DNA of 64,000 nucleotides from Gnetum montanum (GCA_015680685.1 MNCI01007974.1:126001-190000); one strand, 5' to 3'; numbered from the stretch's first letter, positions 1 to 12,560 are shown. Notes: generated from the letters alone by a model not told the origin. Numbers and translations: made by a program.

Positions 1-1442
1 AAAAATTATTGTTACTAAAACCTTTTTTTTAATAACCCTTGTTTCCTAGTCTTATTTTCAAATTTTTGATTTTGGCAGTCCTTGCCTGAGTCCTAACTTA
101 GGTGAAGAAGTTTTATTATTCAATTTTAAATTTATTTTTTATAATTTTTTTATTTTATTATTTTTCTTTTAGGATTTCATGGTTTTTGTTGCTCCTTGCA
201 CTTGCATGCAATTTGTTATTTAGTGACTAATTGTTGTGGCCAATCTTGCCCATGTGATCGCATGTGGCCATGATCAACAAAACTATCCTATAAAATCATA
301 TACCACTTCACCAAGCAATGTTGATGTGCAAAAAGATGGATTGATGTGCGAGAAGGTGAACCGATGTGTACAGAGGTGGACCGACATGCGAGAAGGTGGA
401 CCAACATGCAAGAAGGTGGACCAACATGTAAGAAGGTGGACCAATGTGCAGGGAGGTGAAATGTTAGTAGCAGGAAGCTATAAAGTAGAGAACGAAGATG
501 ACATCAAAGGGGGGGAGCAAGGGCTCCCTTAACAAATTGAGATCTTTTCCTAAATAGCTACATCTTTCTCCATTGAGATGCATGGGGATCGGTAGGGGAG
601 TCTCCGAGGGCTGAGAAACCACTGAATGATGATTTTTCTCTCTCTCTCTCCTCCTATTTTTCTTGGGGCAATAATGGCATAGCTGATGCATGCGGATGGT
701 GGATGCGATAGGTAGGTTCTATAGTCATATTTCTTTATTCTTATCAATAGACTGATGACATTCAGTAGCAACAAAGCTACATGGATGATGGTCAACAATC
801 TCAGCAAGAAACCAAGAGGTTGTGGTTTTCTTTTTCCTTTTCGTGGTAGACCCATGACAACAACAAACATAGGACTAGAGATAATAATGTATCTACTGGC
901 ACATGATAGCGAGATCTGGTGGCTCATTCTCTATATATATATGTTGCAATGTTGTAGCAGTTAACAATAGCAATTGCAGGTGTGGGTTCTATAGATCTAT
1001 TCTATTTTTGACGAGTAGTGCATCCATTGAAAGGTTCTCCAAACAAGGACAAATTTCCCTTTCTCATGCTAGTAATGGGGCACATTTTATCTATGTGTTA
1101 GAGATGCATCAATAGGCCCCTTCATCTAGCCTCTTCTCTCTCTCTCTCTTCTTTAGCAACTACAAGTGTTGTTGGCTACGACAACATCTACAATGAACTG
1201 GTGGTGAATAACGGTAGCAATCAAGAAGCATGGAAATTTTATTTTGGCTACCTTTTGTATTCTTAAATTTGAGATGCTTATTCTAATTAAAATTATCATT
1301 CTTTTATTACTATTTTCAAAAAGCCATGTAGCCCTCTCTAGTTGAGACTATTCTTAGGTTTCTGTACCCATACAGGAGGCACCCTAAGTAATAGTCTCCT
1401 CAAACGTGTTTTTCTCCTTAGTATTGGTGTGACCAAAATTTA
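1..1442. other. left flank of the nest, no gene recognised
   Basis: AT-rich sequence outside element E. It holds a short 20-bp tandem repeat (321-460) and two CT-rich microsatellites (about 631-650 and 1131-1150). Open frames here are short, and the one over 321-460 is made by the repeat. I see no conserved protein motif. Confidence 0.6.
321..460. repeat. seven 20-bp tandem units
   Basis: Seven consecutive units of exactly 20 bp follow the pattern CCAACATGCA AGAAGGTGGA with a few substitutions each. Because 20 is not a multiple of three, the apparent protein across it changes frame from unit to unit, which argues against coding. Confidence 0.9.
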
Positions 1443-2980
1443 TGCACTAACAAAAACCATTTATGAAATCATAGTTACAAAATGAATATGTGGTATGTGT
1501 GGATGCTCTAGTGAACTCTTGGTAGTGGGATAGCATATACAAGTATTAAGTTCATCACCTTTGTTAATCATTTACATATGATATTTCTTTTTAAAAAATT
1601 TTGTTGTCATTATGATTAAATGAGAAAGCTAGTTATCCCCAAGATGCTTAGTAATCATAGCTTGTATCTTTTTAATGATTGAATTTCCCATGAAAGTTGT
1701 AATTTTTCATGTTTGTATAGCTAAATACCCATGATATCTATAACTAAAAAGACACTTGCCAACTATGGCTTGATTTTCTCATAACCTCTTATGGAAGTTA
1801 TAGCTTCTAAAGGTAGTTATGAATAAATTCCTTAGATATTTGATATTCACCTTAACCTTCGATTAAGGGGAGTGTAGAGAGATCAAGGAGAATATTGAAG
1901 ATTTTGTGTAAAACATGGCTTAAAAGACATCAATTCAACTACTTTGTTTTAATCATGTGAGTTCATTTTTTCCCATTTTGCTTTAGTTAGTTAACTAATA
2001 GTTTAGATATTATTCTGCTTGGCATTTTATTTTGGGATTTTTCTAGGTTGTCTTTTATAGCTTTTTTGTGTAATATTAAACTTCTATTATGTTGTTGAAA
2101 AGCCTCTACAATAATTTAATAGTAACTTTTTAACAAAATTGCTTATTTTTTAGCATAGAGGATCTAGGAAAATCTTTGATACTTTGAAATGACTAAAGTA
2201 GTTTCATTATTTTAAGGTGTATTGCCTTAGTATTTCAATCTTAAAATTGTCAATTTTTTCTGTATTCTCTATTGAATACAATTCTTGACAACTATTGATT
2301 AGTCAAAATAGAATCTCCTGCTTTGTCATTTACACAACATTTTTAGTAGTGTAATAAGATTGTCTTTTATAAAATTGTTTATTGATTTTAGAGGGTTTGG
2401 ATAATTCATAGTTAGATTGAATTAGAATAGCTTTATTATGAAGTGTTTCCTCATGTCAATTTATCTTGCTTAAATGTTTGAGATTCCACATAAATCTACT
2501 TTCTTTTCTTTTCTCTTTCTAAAATCCATTGAATCTCGCTCTATTTCTAGTTTTCTTGTGGAATTTTCTCTGTAGGGAAAATTAGAAGTAGATTTGCAGA
2601 ATTATGCTCAAAATTATTTGTAAAATTTTATTTGTCACAAGTAACATACTATAGGAACTATATAAACTAAGTGATTGGACAAAATATGAATCTTCAACAA
2701 CTCATAGTATTTGACAAAGTTACCTAAATTTCTTTTATAATAGCCAATTACAGTTTCACATACAACCCAACCATTTCAACATTCACAATCACAAACACAT
2801 ACTTATATTTAGTTATTTCATAACCACTAAGTCTATTTTGAGGTATCATGGCCTTGGTGTTGCCAAAGACTTGCAAGCATCTAAACCCTATTTGAAGAAA
2901 ACCTTTGCATCCCATGACTTTCCAAGGTCACAAGATCCGAAGGCCCCCATAACATTGGTGGTCCCAAATGGCCACCAATA
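1443..2980 (+). repeat. Element E 5' LTR (unoccupied copy)
   Basis: About 1.54 kb. It starts near TGCACTAAC and ends CACCAATA, against CACCAACA in the 3' copy. This copy carries neither the LINE nor element A. Bases 1740-1758 therefore show both empty target sites: the LINE site around 1740-1743 and the ACTTG site at 1754-1758. Confidence 0.8.
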
Positions 2981-2986
2981 GTTCTC

Positions 2987-3006
2987 TTAGTGTAAGAAGG
3001 AGGGAA
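2987..3006 (+). other. Element E primer-binding site
   Basis: TTAGTGTAAGAAGGAGGG lies six bases inside the 5' LTR. It differs at two positions from TTGGTGTTAGAAGGAGGG, the site read at the matching place in element A. All four families with a visible site therefore seem to use the same primer tRNA, which I cannot name. Confidence 0.65.
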
Positions 3007-3332
3007 GAAAATTTGTTACCTAAGTTTATTACAATTAAAAAGATTGATAGTCCTAGCACAACAATAGTTCTTTTTATTACTAGGAGGGCTTAATAAATTA
3101 GATACTATTTTAAGTTAATGACTGAATGGACTGATACATTAGAATATTTATAATTTTCTAATTATAAGAATAATCATCCATCAAAAAGAGAACAAAAAAA
3201 GAGTTTTTGAGTTTGGGACAAGTAGTGGAGTAAAGACTCGAAGGATAAGAAGATCACCCCTTATGTTTGGTTTATTAGTCTATAAGAGAAGGTCAAAGGA
3301 CTATAAGAGTTCAACGATTATAAGGAATTCTA

Positions 3333-3945
3333 ATGAAAAATCCTTGGCAAAGAGCTACATCATTAGAATTTGAAAACTATAATGATATTCCTAAGGTAGT
3401 TTACAAATATTTACTTGAGCCTTTTATTTTTGGAAAAGTTTACTTAGCTAAAGAATATATTCACCTATTTGAGTTAGCTTTAGCTCATGCAAATGTTCAA
3501 CACCAAGATCAAGCTTGTAATTTTTTTGTAGCAAATTTAAAGGATATGGCTCAAATTTGGTATTAAGTGTTGTTAAGAAATAGTATCACAAGTTGGGATG
3601 ATATGAAAAGTCTTTTCTTGGCCCAGTTTGACAATCAACTGGATCAACAACAATTGTACTATGGGCTAATACAAGCTAAGGAGTTAAACAGTTAGTTAGA
3701 GATTTCAATATTAAATTTCAACGAATTTGTGGGCTCTTTTAAAGACAATATAGACCATCAAATGAAATTATTAAAGATACTTATCTTGAGGTTGTGAATC
3801 ATAATATTTCAATATGGTTAAGAAGAAATGAAAACTTGCTAACATTCAGTGACTACTTTAGCAAAGCTATACAATTACAAAAATAGTTGAATTTGAATCA
3901 TGAAAAGATTATCACAACTCAAAAGAAAAAAGAGAAGAGAAAATG
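3333..3945 (+). pseudogene. Element E gag core (broken)
   Basis: Capsid-like part of gag. The frame from 3333 contains the pattern AQIWY, then LLRNSITSWDDMKSLF after one in-frame stop. This is the usual plant gypsy gag signature (a WY pair, then a SIxSW..L...F block). Further gag-like sequence follows to about 3945 in another frame, so there is at least one frameshift and several stops. Gag would form the cytoplasmic particle that packages the RNA. The start at 3333 is the first Met of the open stretch, and the true N-terminus may be upstream. Confidence 0.75.
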
Positions 3946-4740
3946 ATGATTCCTATAAAATATTTTTCTCAACTTAAAGCATTACTAGGACCATATCCTA
4001 TTAAAATAGAGTAAGAGTTATAAAGCAAAAATTCTATAAAAGGAGAGTTACTGAAAGGCTTATCCAACAAAGTAGTGAAATTAGAAAAAGCTTTGGCAAA
4101 AGTTAAGATCAAGGAAGAAAAGAAAAATAGAAAGCATAAGCATCAAGATACTAAGTTAGTAGAAGATGAGGATGAAAATGATTTTATTATGTCTAACTTC
4201 CTTGATATTAAATCAAATAATAAACTATCTAGTGTTCATTACACAAGCAAATATTCTAACAATGAATATAGTGACACCTCTTCCCTATTAAGATCTGAAG
4301 AGGATATATCATCAAATCAAGAGTGTAATAACAATGAAGAAAATGGGTATAATCTTTTATCAAAAGAAAGGTTAACTAATTCCAGACCTTCAAACATCAT
4401 TTCTAATTTATCCACTAAGAGAAAAGTTTTTGAACTAAGTAGAAGAGAGAAAAATAAAATTAAAGAAGATCAAGTAGAGCTAACTTCTCAAAATCAAACT
4501 CTTAATAAATGGATGAAGAAACCAAGCTTTTATGGAGATGGATAATATGATTTGATTGAAGATATTAAACATGTCAAAGCCAATATCAGCATATATCAAT
4601 TATTACAAATAGGAGATCAACAAAGAAAAGCTTTGGAGTTTATTAAAGGTAAAAGGAGAGTTGAAGAGTCAGAGTTAAGCTATGTGTCTAACATTGATAA
4701 GAAAACAAAAACTAGCTATGGTTGTACTCTTGATAAATAA
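3946..4740 (+). pseudogene. Element E gag tail and pre-protease linker
   Basis: An open stretch at 4075-4545 is rich in Lys, Glu, Asp and Asn (charged, probably disordered). It is followed at 4552-4740 by sequence including ANISIYQLLQIGDQQRKAL, which resembles the segment preceding protease in plant Ty3/gypsy polyproteins. No CCHC knuckle is visible. A TAA stop separates the two stretches. The role is inferred from position between gag core and protease. Confidence 0.55.
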
Positions 4741-4759
4741 TCTCCTCCTTTTCTTTTTA

Positions 4760-5105
4760 CAATGAAATTAAAGAGCAAATATCTTCACAACTATTTGGTT
4801 GGTTCTAGGGCTACCTCTACTATCATGCCATTGTCCATATGACGCTTGAGCAATCCAATAAAAAGCTTATTCAAGTGGACAAAAGTAGAGTAAAGATTAT
4901 GGGTCAATTATCCAATATTCTATTAGAAATTGCTTCTAAACCCCATATAAAAAGTAGAGTACCTATTCAAGTGGTAGATATGCCAAATTCACATAGTTTT
5001 TTGTTGAGTAGAAGTTGGAGTAAGAATTTCTTTGGTTACATATCAACAAATTATTCACACATGTGGCTACCTTGGAAAGGGGAGTCGAATAAAATATATA
5101 TATAG
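4760..5105 (+). pseudogene. Element E aspartic protease remnant
   Basis: The frames read NYLVGSRATSTIMPLSI and, after a frameshift, VPIQVVDMPNSHSFLLSRSW and SHMWLPWKG. This matches the plant gypsy protease layout (an active-site loop then a LGRPW-like segment). The expected active-site Asp of the D-S/G-G-A loop is replaced (LVGSRAT), so this copy would be inactive. The enzyme normally matures gag-pol in the particle. Confidence 0.65.
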
Positions 5106-5243
5106 TGGACCTTTGATGAATAAAACATTACGTTAAATGGGAAGAATAAAGTTGTTGAAACAAGAGCTTTTGAAAGTAGAATTTGCATACTTCAAGAGTT
5201 TGATTGCTTAAAGACAAAATAATCTCAAGATGAGAGTAAGTGA

Positions 5244-5760
5244 GAACTATACTTTGATGGTTCTTGTAACACCAAAGGTGTAAGAGCCAAAGTAGTTCTA
5301 GTAGAAGATGATTTCGTAAAAATTCTAAAAAAAATTCATGTATTTTTCCTTTGTACTAACAACAAGGCTAAATATGAAGCTCTAAGTATTGAAATTAAAA
5401 CAACATTAGAAAAAGGAATCAAGGTAATCACCATAAAAGGAGACTCAAGATTAGTTTGTGAATAGATTAAAGGTAATTGTATGGTAGAAAGCTCATTCTT
5501 GTAACCCTGTAAACAGCTTTTCTATACAATGCTGAATCAATTTCATCACTATAAAATAGAACATATAGGTAGAGAAGAAAATTATATAATAAATGATTTA
5601 GCAAAGGTAGCTTCAACATTAGATGTGAAAAGGATAAAAGGGTATGAAGGGGTAACAGTTGAGAAAGAACATCAGCCATTGGTACTAGATAACATAAAGG
5701 ATTTACAAGTATTCGAAGATGATGATCAATTTCCTAGATTCTTGAGGAATAAGTAAGAAT
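5244..5760 (+). pseudogene. Element E RNase H placed upstream of RT
   Basis: One frame reads YFDGSCNTKG, TNNKAKYEAL, KGDSRLVCE and, after two stops, HIGREENYIINDLAKVAS. These are the four conserved blocks of RNase H (catalytic D, E, D and a C-terminal D in NDLAKVAS). The TNN-A-YEAL wording is that of the extra, archaeal-type RNase H of Tat-lineage elements. It lies before RT (5930-6720), not after it as in A and C. It would degrade RNA in the RNA:DNA hybrid. Three stops interrupt it. Confidence 0.75.
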
Positions 5761-5929
5761 TCAAAAGTCAAATCATACCTAAAACAACATCAAGGTTTAA
5801 GACAAATTATATTCCCAAAAGGTAATTGATTATGAACATGAGTTTAGCAAAAATTTTCTTATTAGAAAAGATATATAGAATCCATATGATCAAGCTTTTG
5901 TAGTAGTAAATATTGGATCTATTGAGGTA

Positions 5930-6720
5930 CCAAAAATGCTAAATGTCTCAAAGGAAAAGGATTCAGTCTCCAAGAAAAATGTATTCTTACTTCTAAAATA
6001 TAATTTGAAAAATTTTGCATGGTCTTATGATGATCTTAAAGCTTTTAGAAAAGATGTGATGATACATAAAACTCCTTTAATAAATGGTTTCAAGAAAGTT
6101 AAACAAAATTAAAGGAAATTTAATCCATCCTTTGAGCTAGCTATGGAAGTTGAGATCAAGAAGTTATTGCAAGCCAAAATTATATATCTAGTCCGATATT
6201 TGACATGGCTTGCTAACCTTATTCCAATAAGAAAGAAGAATGATGGTATTATTTTTTTTGTAAATTTCAAAAATTTGAATGAAGTCTCTGAAAAAGATAA
6301 ATACCCATTTCCTAGAATTGATAAAATGTTGAAAAAAGTATCAAGTTTTCAAGTATATTCTTTCCTAGATGTCTTTTCAAGCTATAATTAGATCATGATA
6401 GACAAGGGTGATAGAAATAAAATAGCATTTATCACTAAATAAGGAACCTTATCTTACCAAAGAATGCCATTTGGATTGTCAAACACTAGAGCTACTTTTT
6501 AAAGAGCAATGGATTTAGCCTTTAAAGATTTAATAGGCACATTCATTATGGTTTATTTGGATGATATCACTATTTTTTCAAAAAGGAAGAAAGATCATAT
6601 TATTTGTCTCCAACATGTTTTTGACAGATTTCGTGAGTATGGTACTTCATTAAATCCAAAAAAAAAGTATCTTTCAGTTTAAGTTTGGAAGTTTACTAGG
6701 CCATGTAATATGTTAAGAAG
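5930..6720 (+). pseudogene. Element E reverse transcriptase
   Basis: RT palm and fingers can be followed through several stops: FAWSYDDLKAF upstream, LIPIRKKNDGIIFFVNFKNL, SFLDVFSSYN, RMPFGLSNTRATF, and the catalytic YLDD at 6554-6565 followed by ITIFSK. The order and wording are those of Ty3/gypsy RT. In-frame stops after SSYN, ITK and ATF make it non-functional. Confidence 0.9.
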
Positions 6721-7380
6721 AAATTGCTATAGATAACTCGCGAATTCAAGTAGTACAAAATGCTAAGCATCCTACAAGTAAAAAGTCTCTTAGATCTTTC
6801 TTTGGAAAGATAAGTTTTGTTAAGAAATTTATCCCTGGATTCATTGGAACTACTAAACCTTTGATGCTTATGCTCAAGAAAGATGTCCTTGTAGAGAAAA
6901 CACTAGAATCAGAGAGAGCCTTAGCAGAAATCAAAAGGGCTATTCAAGAAGCTCCTTACTTGGTAAAACCAAAATTGAAGGAATAATTTTGGTTATAAGA
7001 TTTTCCTTCAAATGATTCAATTACTACTATTTTAAATCAAAGAGACAATAGTTAAGATGACCCGATTGGATTTTTTGGGTATTAGTTGAAAGGTTCAGAA
7101 TTAAATTATTCAAACTTAGAAAAATAGGCATTCATAGTCATTAAGGCACTTCAGCATTTCAGATATTACTTGGCAAGCTCATTGGTTCATATTATGCTAA
7201 TAGGACCTATGGTCAAACAATTCTTCGGTTAAAATGAGATTGGATTAAAAAGAGGAAAGTGGCTTATAAAGCTTCAAGGTTTCAAGTTTTCATTGGAAAT
7301 ATGAAAAACTATCAAAGGAATGGGATTAGCCAGGTTAATGGCTAGAGAAAATGAAGTATGTGTGCTAAAGACTTGTAAAG
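6721..7380 (+). pseudogene. Element E RT thumb and second RNase H remnant
   Basis: FGKISFVKKFIPGFIG and KPLMLMLKKD match the region after RT (connection to RNase H). HFRYYLASSLVHIMLIGP and RGKWLIKLQGFKFSLEI resemble the C-terminal half of the ordinary RNase H. The first catalytic block is not legible. E therefore had an RNase H on both sides of RT, or a relic of the normal one after RT. Confidence 0.6.
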
Positions 7381-7389
7381 GGAACTAGT

Positions 7390-8600
7390 ATGATGAAATT
7401 CTCAAATTCCTTGATACAAAATTTTTTTTCGAATAATTTAACTGCAAGTCAGAAGAGAGCTTTTATCAAAAAGGTAAATAAATTTGTGGTTAAATATGGA
7501 ATCTTATATAGAAAATATTTGAGAGGGGTTTTATTAGAATGTGGTCACATTGATCATATCAATTCAATGTTAGAATAGTTACATGATCATTCTCATTTAT
7601 ATTATGAGTACCCTAAGTCTACTATGCAACATATACTTTGCTATAGTTTTTATTGGCCTAGTATGTACCAAGGTATTAGTTCAAGGATTTAAACATGTTA
7701 CAAATATCAAATTCATGGACCAAATATCAAAAAGGCTACAACTCCCTTAAAATTGGTAAATGTGGATAAACCATTTCAGTAATGGGGCTTAGACTTTATT
7801 GGCACAATTAGAGCTAGACATAAGTTTATTTTCACAGCTACTGATTACTATACCAAATGGTCTAAAGAAGAGGCTCTAAGAAAAAGTTCACCATCAAACG
7901 TGATTAAATTCTTGAAAGATCATATTCTAAGTCATTTTGGTCTACCTAAAGTGTTGGTATTCCATAATGGACTTGCTTTTCAATCTAAAGAATTTATAAC
8001 ATGGGCATCGAAAAATTCCATCTTTCTATTTTCTTCTTGAAATTATTATCCCCAAGGAAATGGCTTAGTTGAATCTACAAATAAAAAGCTTATTTCCTAC
8101 ATTAAGAAGTTGATGGATGGGAATCCAGGAAAATGGATTGATTACTTGCAATCTACATTATGGGCTAATCATATCATATTTAAGAAGGCTATTGGAACAT
8201 TAGCTTATAACTTAGTTTATGGTTTTCCCAAAAGAGTTACAAATAAGATTATATGTTTGACCTCACATTTTGTACAAAGTATAGTGAGAAAATCAATAAA
8301 GATAAAAGTTTCATGATCTTGCTCATCAAAAGGGAAGCCGAAATGGATAGGGCTAAAGATAATTTATTAAAAGATATTTCTCAAGTCAAAAGGTGGTTTG
8401 ATAGAAAGGCTTTGAAAAGGACTTTTAAAATCGGTGATATNAGTGATATGGTATTATTATGGAATATGAAGAAGCTAAATAAGTTTTTAGCAATATGGAT
8501 GGGTCCATTTTAGATTAAGAAATAATTATCAGAGGACATCTACAAATTATCGGCATTAAGTGAAATGGAGTTACAACTTCCTTATAATGCTTTACATATA
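7390..8600 (+). pseudogene. Element E integrase
   Basis: A zinc-binding-like start (HIDHINSM, then YWPSMYQGI and CYKYQIHGPN) is followed by the catalytic core: TATDYYTKWSKEEAL (first Asp), HFGLPKVLVFHNGLAF (second Asp replaced, HNG for the usual DNG/DRG) and YYPQGNGLVESTNKKL (Glu). YGFPKR resembles the usual YG-P block near the end. Stops and the lost Asp make it inactive. It would join element DNA to the chromosome. Confidence 0.85.
8441..8441. other. ambiguous base N
   Basis: A single N sits within integrase-derived sequence. It marks an unresolved base in the assembly. Confidence 0.99.
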
Positions 8601-8604
8601 AAAC

Positions 8605-8720
8605 ATTAATATATGTATATATGTATGTATGTATGTATATAACTATATAATATTTATAGTAAGTAATAAAATTTTATATATAATATTTAATATATATATA
8701 CTTAGTTATAATTTGTAATA
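8605..8720. repeat. AT-rich microsatellite (ATGT/ATAT)
   Basis: Runs of TATATGTATG and TATATATA directly follow the integrase remnant. Confidence 0.85.
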
Positions 8721-10640
8721 GAATGACATATTTATATTTATAGCATGGTTCTTGGATGCTACCTAGAACATGTTATGAGAGCCCATTGCAAGGCAACCAC
8801 CCGTTGAGCATCTAGTGAAAGCCCTTTCTTACTTTGGCTTTTGGATGAGTTTAGTTTCCTCATTGGTGGGTTTTCTATTCATTCCAATGTTTGGGGTAAC
8901 TTTCATCAATGTATAGAAGAAGCTAAATACCAAGGAGAGTCCAATCCAGACAATTCTTGGGGAGAGGCTTTCATGTCTCAAGACATAGAAGCAACTAGTT
9001 GGGAAGAACCTCAAAAATCAATAGCCAAAGAGTTGGATGAGAAAGAGATAGACAATTATTTAAAACAAGGGTGAAGTGGACCAAGTTGAAGCTTCAACTA
9101 GGCAAAAAGAGAAAAGAAGAGAATTCATCAATATTGAAATTACATATGAGAGGATTCACAATATGAGAATCCCTAAAAGAGTTACTTTAACTATTTTCTT
9201 CCCATCCATAGAATAGTTTATGTAAAAGTCTATTTGTATAGTTTTCTAAGTTTTATTAGAAGTGAGGTTTCTATTTTGTTAAACATTAAGTTTGATGAAA
9301 GTTTTCCTCAAAAAAGGATTTCTATTTTCTATGTAAAAAGAAAATGTTTCCAATAAAATCTATGTTTTTCAACTAAGGTGCAAAAAAAGAGGGTTAAGAA
9401 ATGTTAGCACATTTCTACCATTTGATGCTGGGGAAATTTTAGTTCAAAATGTGTTGATGAAAAATTCTTATTAATGTGGAATCCATAAATTTGCTTTAAA
9501 AATTCTTATTTATGTGGGAACCATGGAAAGATTTATGGAAGTGCTTTAATCTTTGGTCAGCTTATGGCTGTAAAACACTTTTTTGTGTATAGATACATGC
9601 ATACATAACAAAACTTGAAAAAAAGAAAGGAGAAATGCTGGGTTCTCGAAAAGATATGATATATTATTGTGGATCAATGCTTAGAAAATTTTAAAGCCAT
9701 TGTAAAGTCATACATCAGGTATGGTAATATACAGTCTACTTCATAGTTGAAATGATGGATACTATTTTACTTAAATTTCGTAACTAGGCTCAGGATACTG
9801 AGACAAATAGCAAGTGACCAAAGTTATCTACATAAAGACTGATATGGGAAAGTTATTTATTAGAATATCAGACCAGAAATTATGTTACTCGATGATGATA
9901 ATGGGTAATTTATGTCAAGCGTTTGCTGGAAATGTAATTCAAGATTACTTGTTGCTGCAAATTCAACTGGGAACATAAAGTGAAAGGTCTGAACAGGACA
10001 TGTTGAGCAAGGGATTTCAAGTAGATATAGTCAAAAATACATCAGATTCTACAACATGCCCAAAGGCTCACAAAGAGTGTGAACTCGATGCATATCCCAA
10101 ACCTGAACAAGATTTTAGCATGATTGACATTTCAGTTGAATCTCGAACTACTGTTTACAGTGCATCTATATGTTTGAAGATCGATGAATTTACTTTTCAA
10201 AAGTTTTAAGGAAGAAAGCCACATATCTTTCGAATTAGATTGTAAGAGAAATAATTCCATTACATTTAAAACTATCTTGCAATGTATCGAGCAGGAGGAT
10301 GAGGATACTGGTGTTATGACTGATTCAAAGGCTTGAGAATTAGCTCTAGGGATGAAAGCAAGTATAGGGGCATCTTCAATGGAATTAACAAAGGTTTTGA
10401 TAATACAAAGAAGTATAATCTAATTCTATGACTCAGGAGACGAAACCGAGGAAATGCATAGGCATTTCATCAAACACCAAATTTGCACATAAATAAGATC
10501 AAGAACTATTCTTGGTCATAATCTTATGAATTTTTCTTCCTTCTTGAGGAGCATTTAGGGCAACAGTGGAGATCGAATCCGTTTCATGCTTTTAGAATTC
10601 GAACAAAACAAATATTATACCCATCCCGACACTCAATCAT
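8721..10640 (+). other. Element E region after integrase, unidentified
   Basis: About 1.9 kb between integrase and the exon-like patch. An acidic open frame at 8841-9074 (77 codons, rich in Glu and Asp, many Trp) and one at 10000-10209 show no motif I know. The rest is AT-rich with no clear signal. Confidence 0.4.
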
Positions 10641-11162
10641 CCTCCTGGAAGCACTGCACTCATACGAATAAACCCTACACCTGCGTTGCAATTTGCAAGT
10701 AAACATCATTCGTGTCTCTAGTTTCTCAAGAACAGGTTTTGGAAGTCCATGGCCAGAAGCTGTAGCACCGTCATTGTGCCTACGAGAGGGCCCTCAAGGC
10801 TGTCGGACGGAACCTGTTGTAAAACTGAGCAATTTTCTATTCATGCAAAATCTGAAGAGGCCGCCCACGGCCATGCTGGAGCTCTACAGGAAGCTCTTTA
10901 ACAAAATGAAGAACAGTGATAAAGACGTACTCCAACTAAATTCAAGGGCATTTTTCTCCGCATCGGTTGGAATTCATGACGCCGTGTAAGTTGGTGAAGG
11001 CCTAAGATTCAAACCCTAACTTCTAAATCATTGTAAAATGACATTGGACGACGTGGAAGTTGCAGGTGTATCATGCAAAGGAAATTTTGAACGCCGTGGC
11101 ATCGATGGCATTGAAGACGAGCGAATCAAGGGTGGTTATGCCAAGGAACCTTGGTAGCCTTA
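10641..11162 (+). pseudogene. exon-like patch next to the E 3' LTR, possible captured host sequence
   Basis: Base composition is visibly more GC-rich than the surroundings. An open frame runs 10693-10989 and ends at the T of GCCGTGTAAGTTGG. That is also a good splice donor (CCGT|GTAAGT or GCC|GTGTAAG). A candidate acceptor (AGTTGCAG) lies near 11067, and the following sequence stays open toward 11158. A second start in good context (AGTCCATGGCC at about 10746) opens another frame of about 50 codons. I do not recognise a family. It could be a captured host exon pair, or pre-existing gene sequence if E ends elsewhere. Confidence 0.35.
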
Positions 11163-11467
11163 TGTTAGAATACGACAATTTATGAAAACGTACTTATAGA
11201 ATGAATATGTGGTACGTGTGGACGCTCCAGTGAACAGTGAACGGTTGGCAGTGGGATAACATATATCAGTATCAAGTTCATTACCATTGTTGATCATGTA
11301 CATCCGATATTTCTTGTAAAAAAAATTTTATTGTCTTTATGATTAACGAAGAAAGGTAGTTATCCCCAAGATGCTTGGTAATCATAGCTTGTATCTCTAT
11401 GATGATTAAACTTCACATGAAAGTTGTAATTTCTTTATGTTTGTGTAGCTAAATACCCATGATATCT
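11163..11467 (+). repeat. Element E 3' LTR, first piece
   Basis: Matches 1443-1739 in the same direction and starts TGTTAGAATACG. It stops at GATATCT, where the LINE begins. Confidence 0.85.
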
Positions 11468-12560
11468 TGCCGATATCTCCAATTGGCGTCCCATAACTCT
11501 CCTCAATGTTGTGTATAGAATTTGGGCTAAGTGCCTTGCCTTACGATTGAAAAAAAATCTTGGCCAGATCATATCTCCTCAACAAACAGGATTTGTTCCT
11601 CAACAAACAGGATTTGTTCTTGGTAGATATATCTTAGACAATGTGGTTGCAGCGTGGGAAGGCCTCAAGTGGGCTGAGGATGATGGACAAAATATTCTCC
11701 TAGTGAAATTTGATTATGCCAAGGCTTATGACAACATAAAATGGGATTTTATCTTGCAGACCATGACCAAACTTGGTTTTGGTCCTAAGTTCTTACATAT
11801 GGTGAAATGCTTATTCTCAAATGTTACTACAAGAATAGCCACTGCCTTTGACATTACCTCTCCCTTTCCAATACATAGGTCAGTGCGACAAGGCTGTCCC
11901 CTTGCCCCCTATCTCTTTATCATCGTCGCAGACTTTCTTTGTCATCAGATTAATGTGGACATTGAAATGAAAGTTCTCATTGGGGTTTGCCTATCTTCCT
12001 CTCAATAACAACTCCTCAATATGCACTTCGCTGATGACTCTTTCTTTTTAATTCAAAACACAGCTACCAATTTGCACCGCCTCTTATCAAGGGTGGAGCA
12101 ATATTGTACACTCTTAGGTTCCACTATAAATTGGAATAAATCCTTTGTTTATAGCTTTTCGGGCAATTACAACCATGTGACCAGCTATAACTAGAAGCAG
12201 CTCCAAGATCAAGACATCGTTAAGATTTTGGGGATCCCTTTCCGTTTTAGAGGTTCAACATCTATTCTCTAGGAGCAGGTTATTCTTCAGATTCAAAAGA
12301 AACTTGATAAATGGAAGACTAAACCCCTCACACTTGTAGGCAAATACCTAGTTTGTAAGTCCATATGTGCGTCCACCCGTGTGTATTACTCTTCGTGTTG
12401 GGCCCCCTCCCAAGCTGCCTACTTGAAGCTTGAATGGCTATTTCATGACTTTGTGTGGTCCTCCAAAGACTCTCAGAAAGGATTTCATCGAGTTGCCTGG
12501 AATATTGTTACTCTCCCCAAGAATAAAGGTGGCTTAGGTCTTTTGAATTCCTATAAGTAG
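11468..12560 (+). pseudogene. LINE reverse transcriptase fragment
   Basis: Non-LTR RT. WRPITLLN is followed by RIWAKCLALRL, FDYAKAYDNIKWDFI (catalytic Asp block), RQGCPLAPYLF and FADD at 12027-12038 in the same frame. A TAA at 12006-12008 interrupts it. A tandem duplication of 21 bp (about 11578-11619) repeats PQQTGFV, where relatives have it once. Sequence to about 12560 (WLFHDFVWSS-like, KGGLGLLN-like) fits the segment after the RT core. Confidence 0.9.

Noticed and set aside
236-532. 98-codon open frame at the left end
   Set aside because: Produced by a 20-bp tandem repeat that shifts frame each unit; no conserved motif.
11461-11478. repeated GATATCT at the LINE 5' end as a target duplication
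   Set aside because: The second copy codes for the ADIS residues of RT, and no copy follows the LINE.
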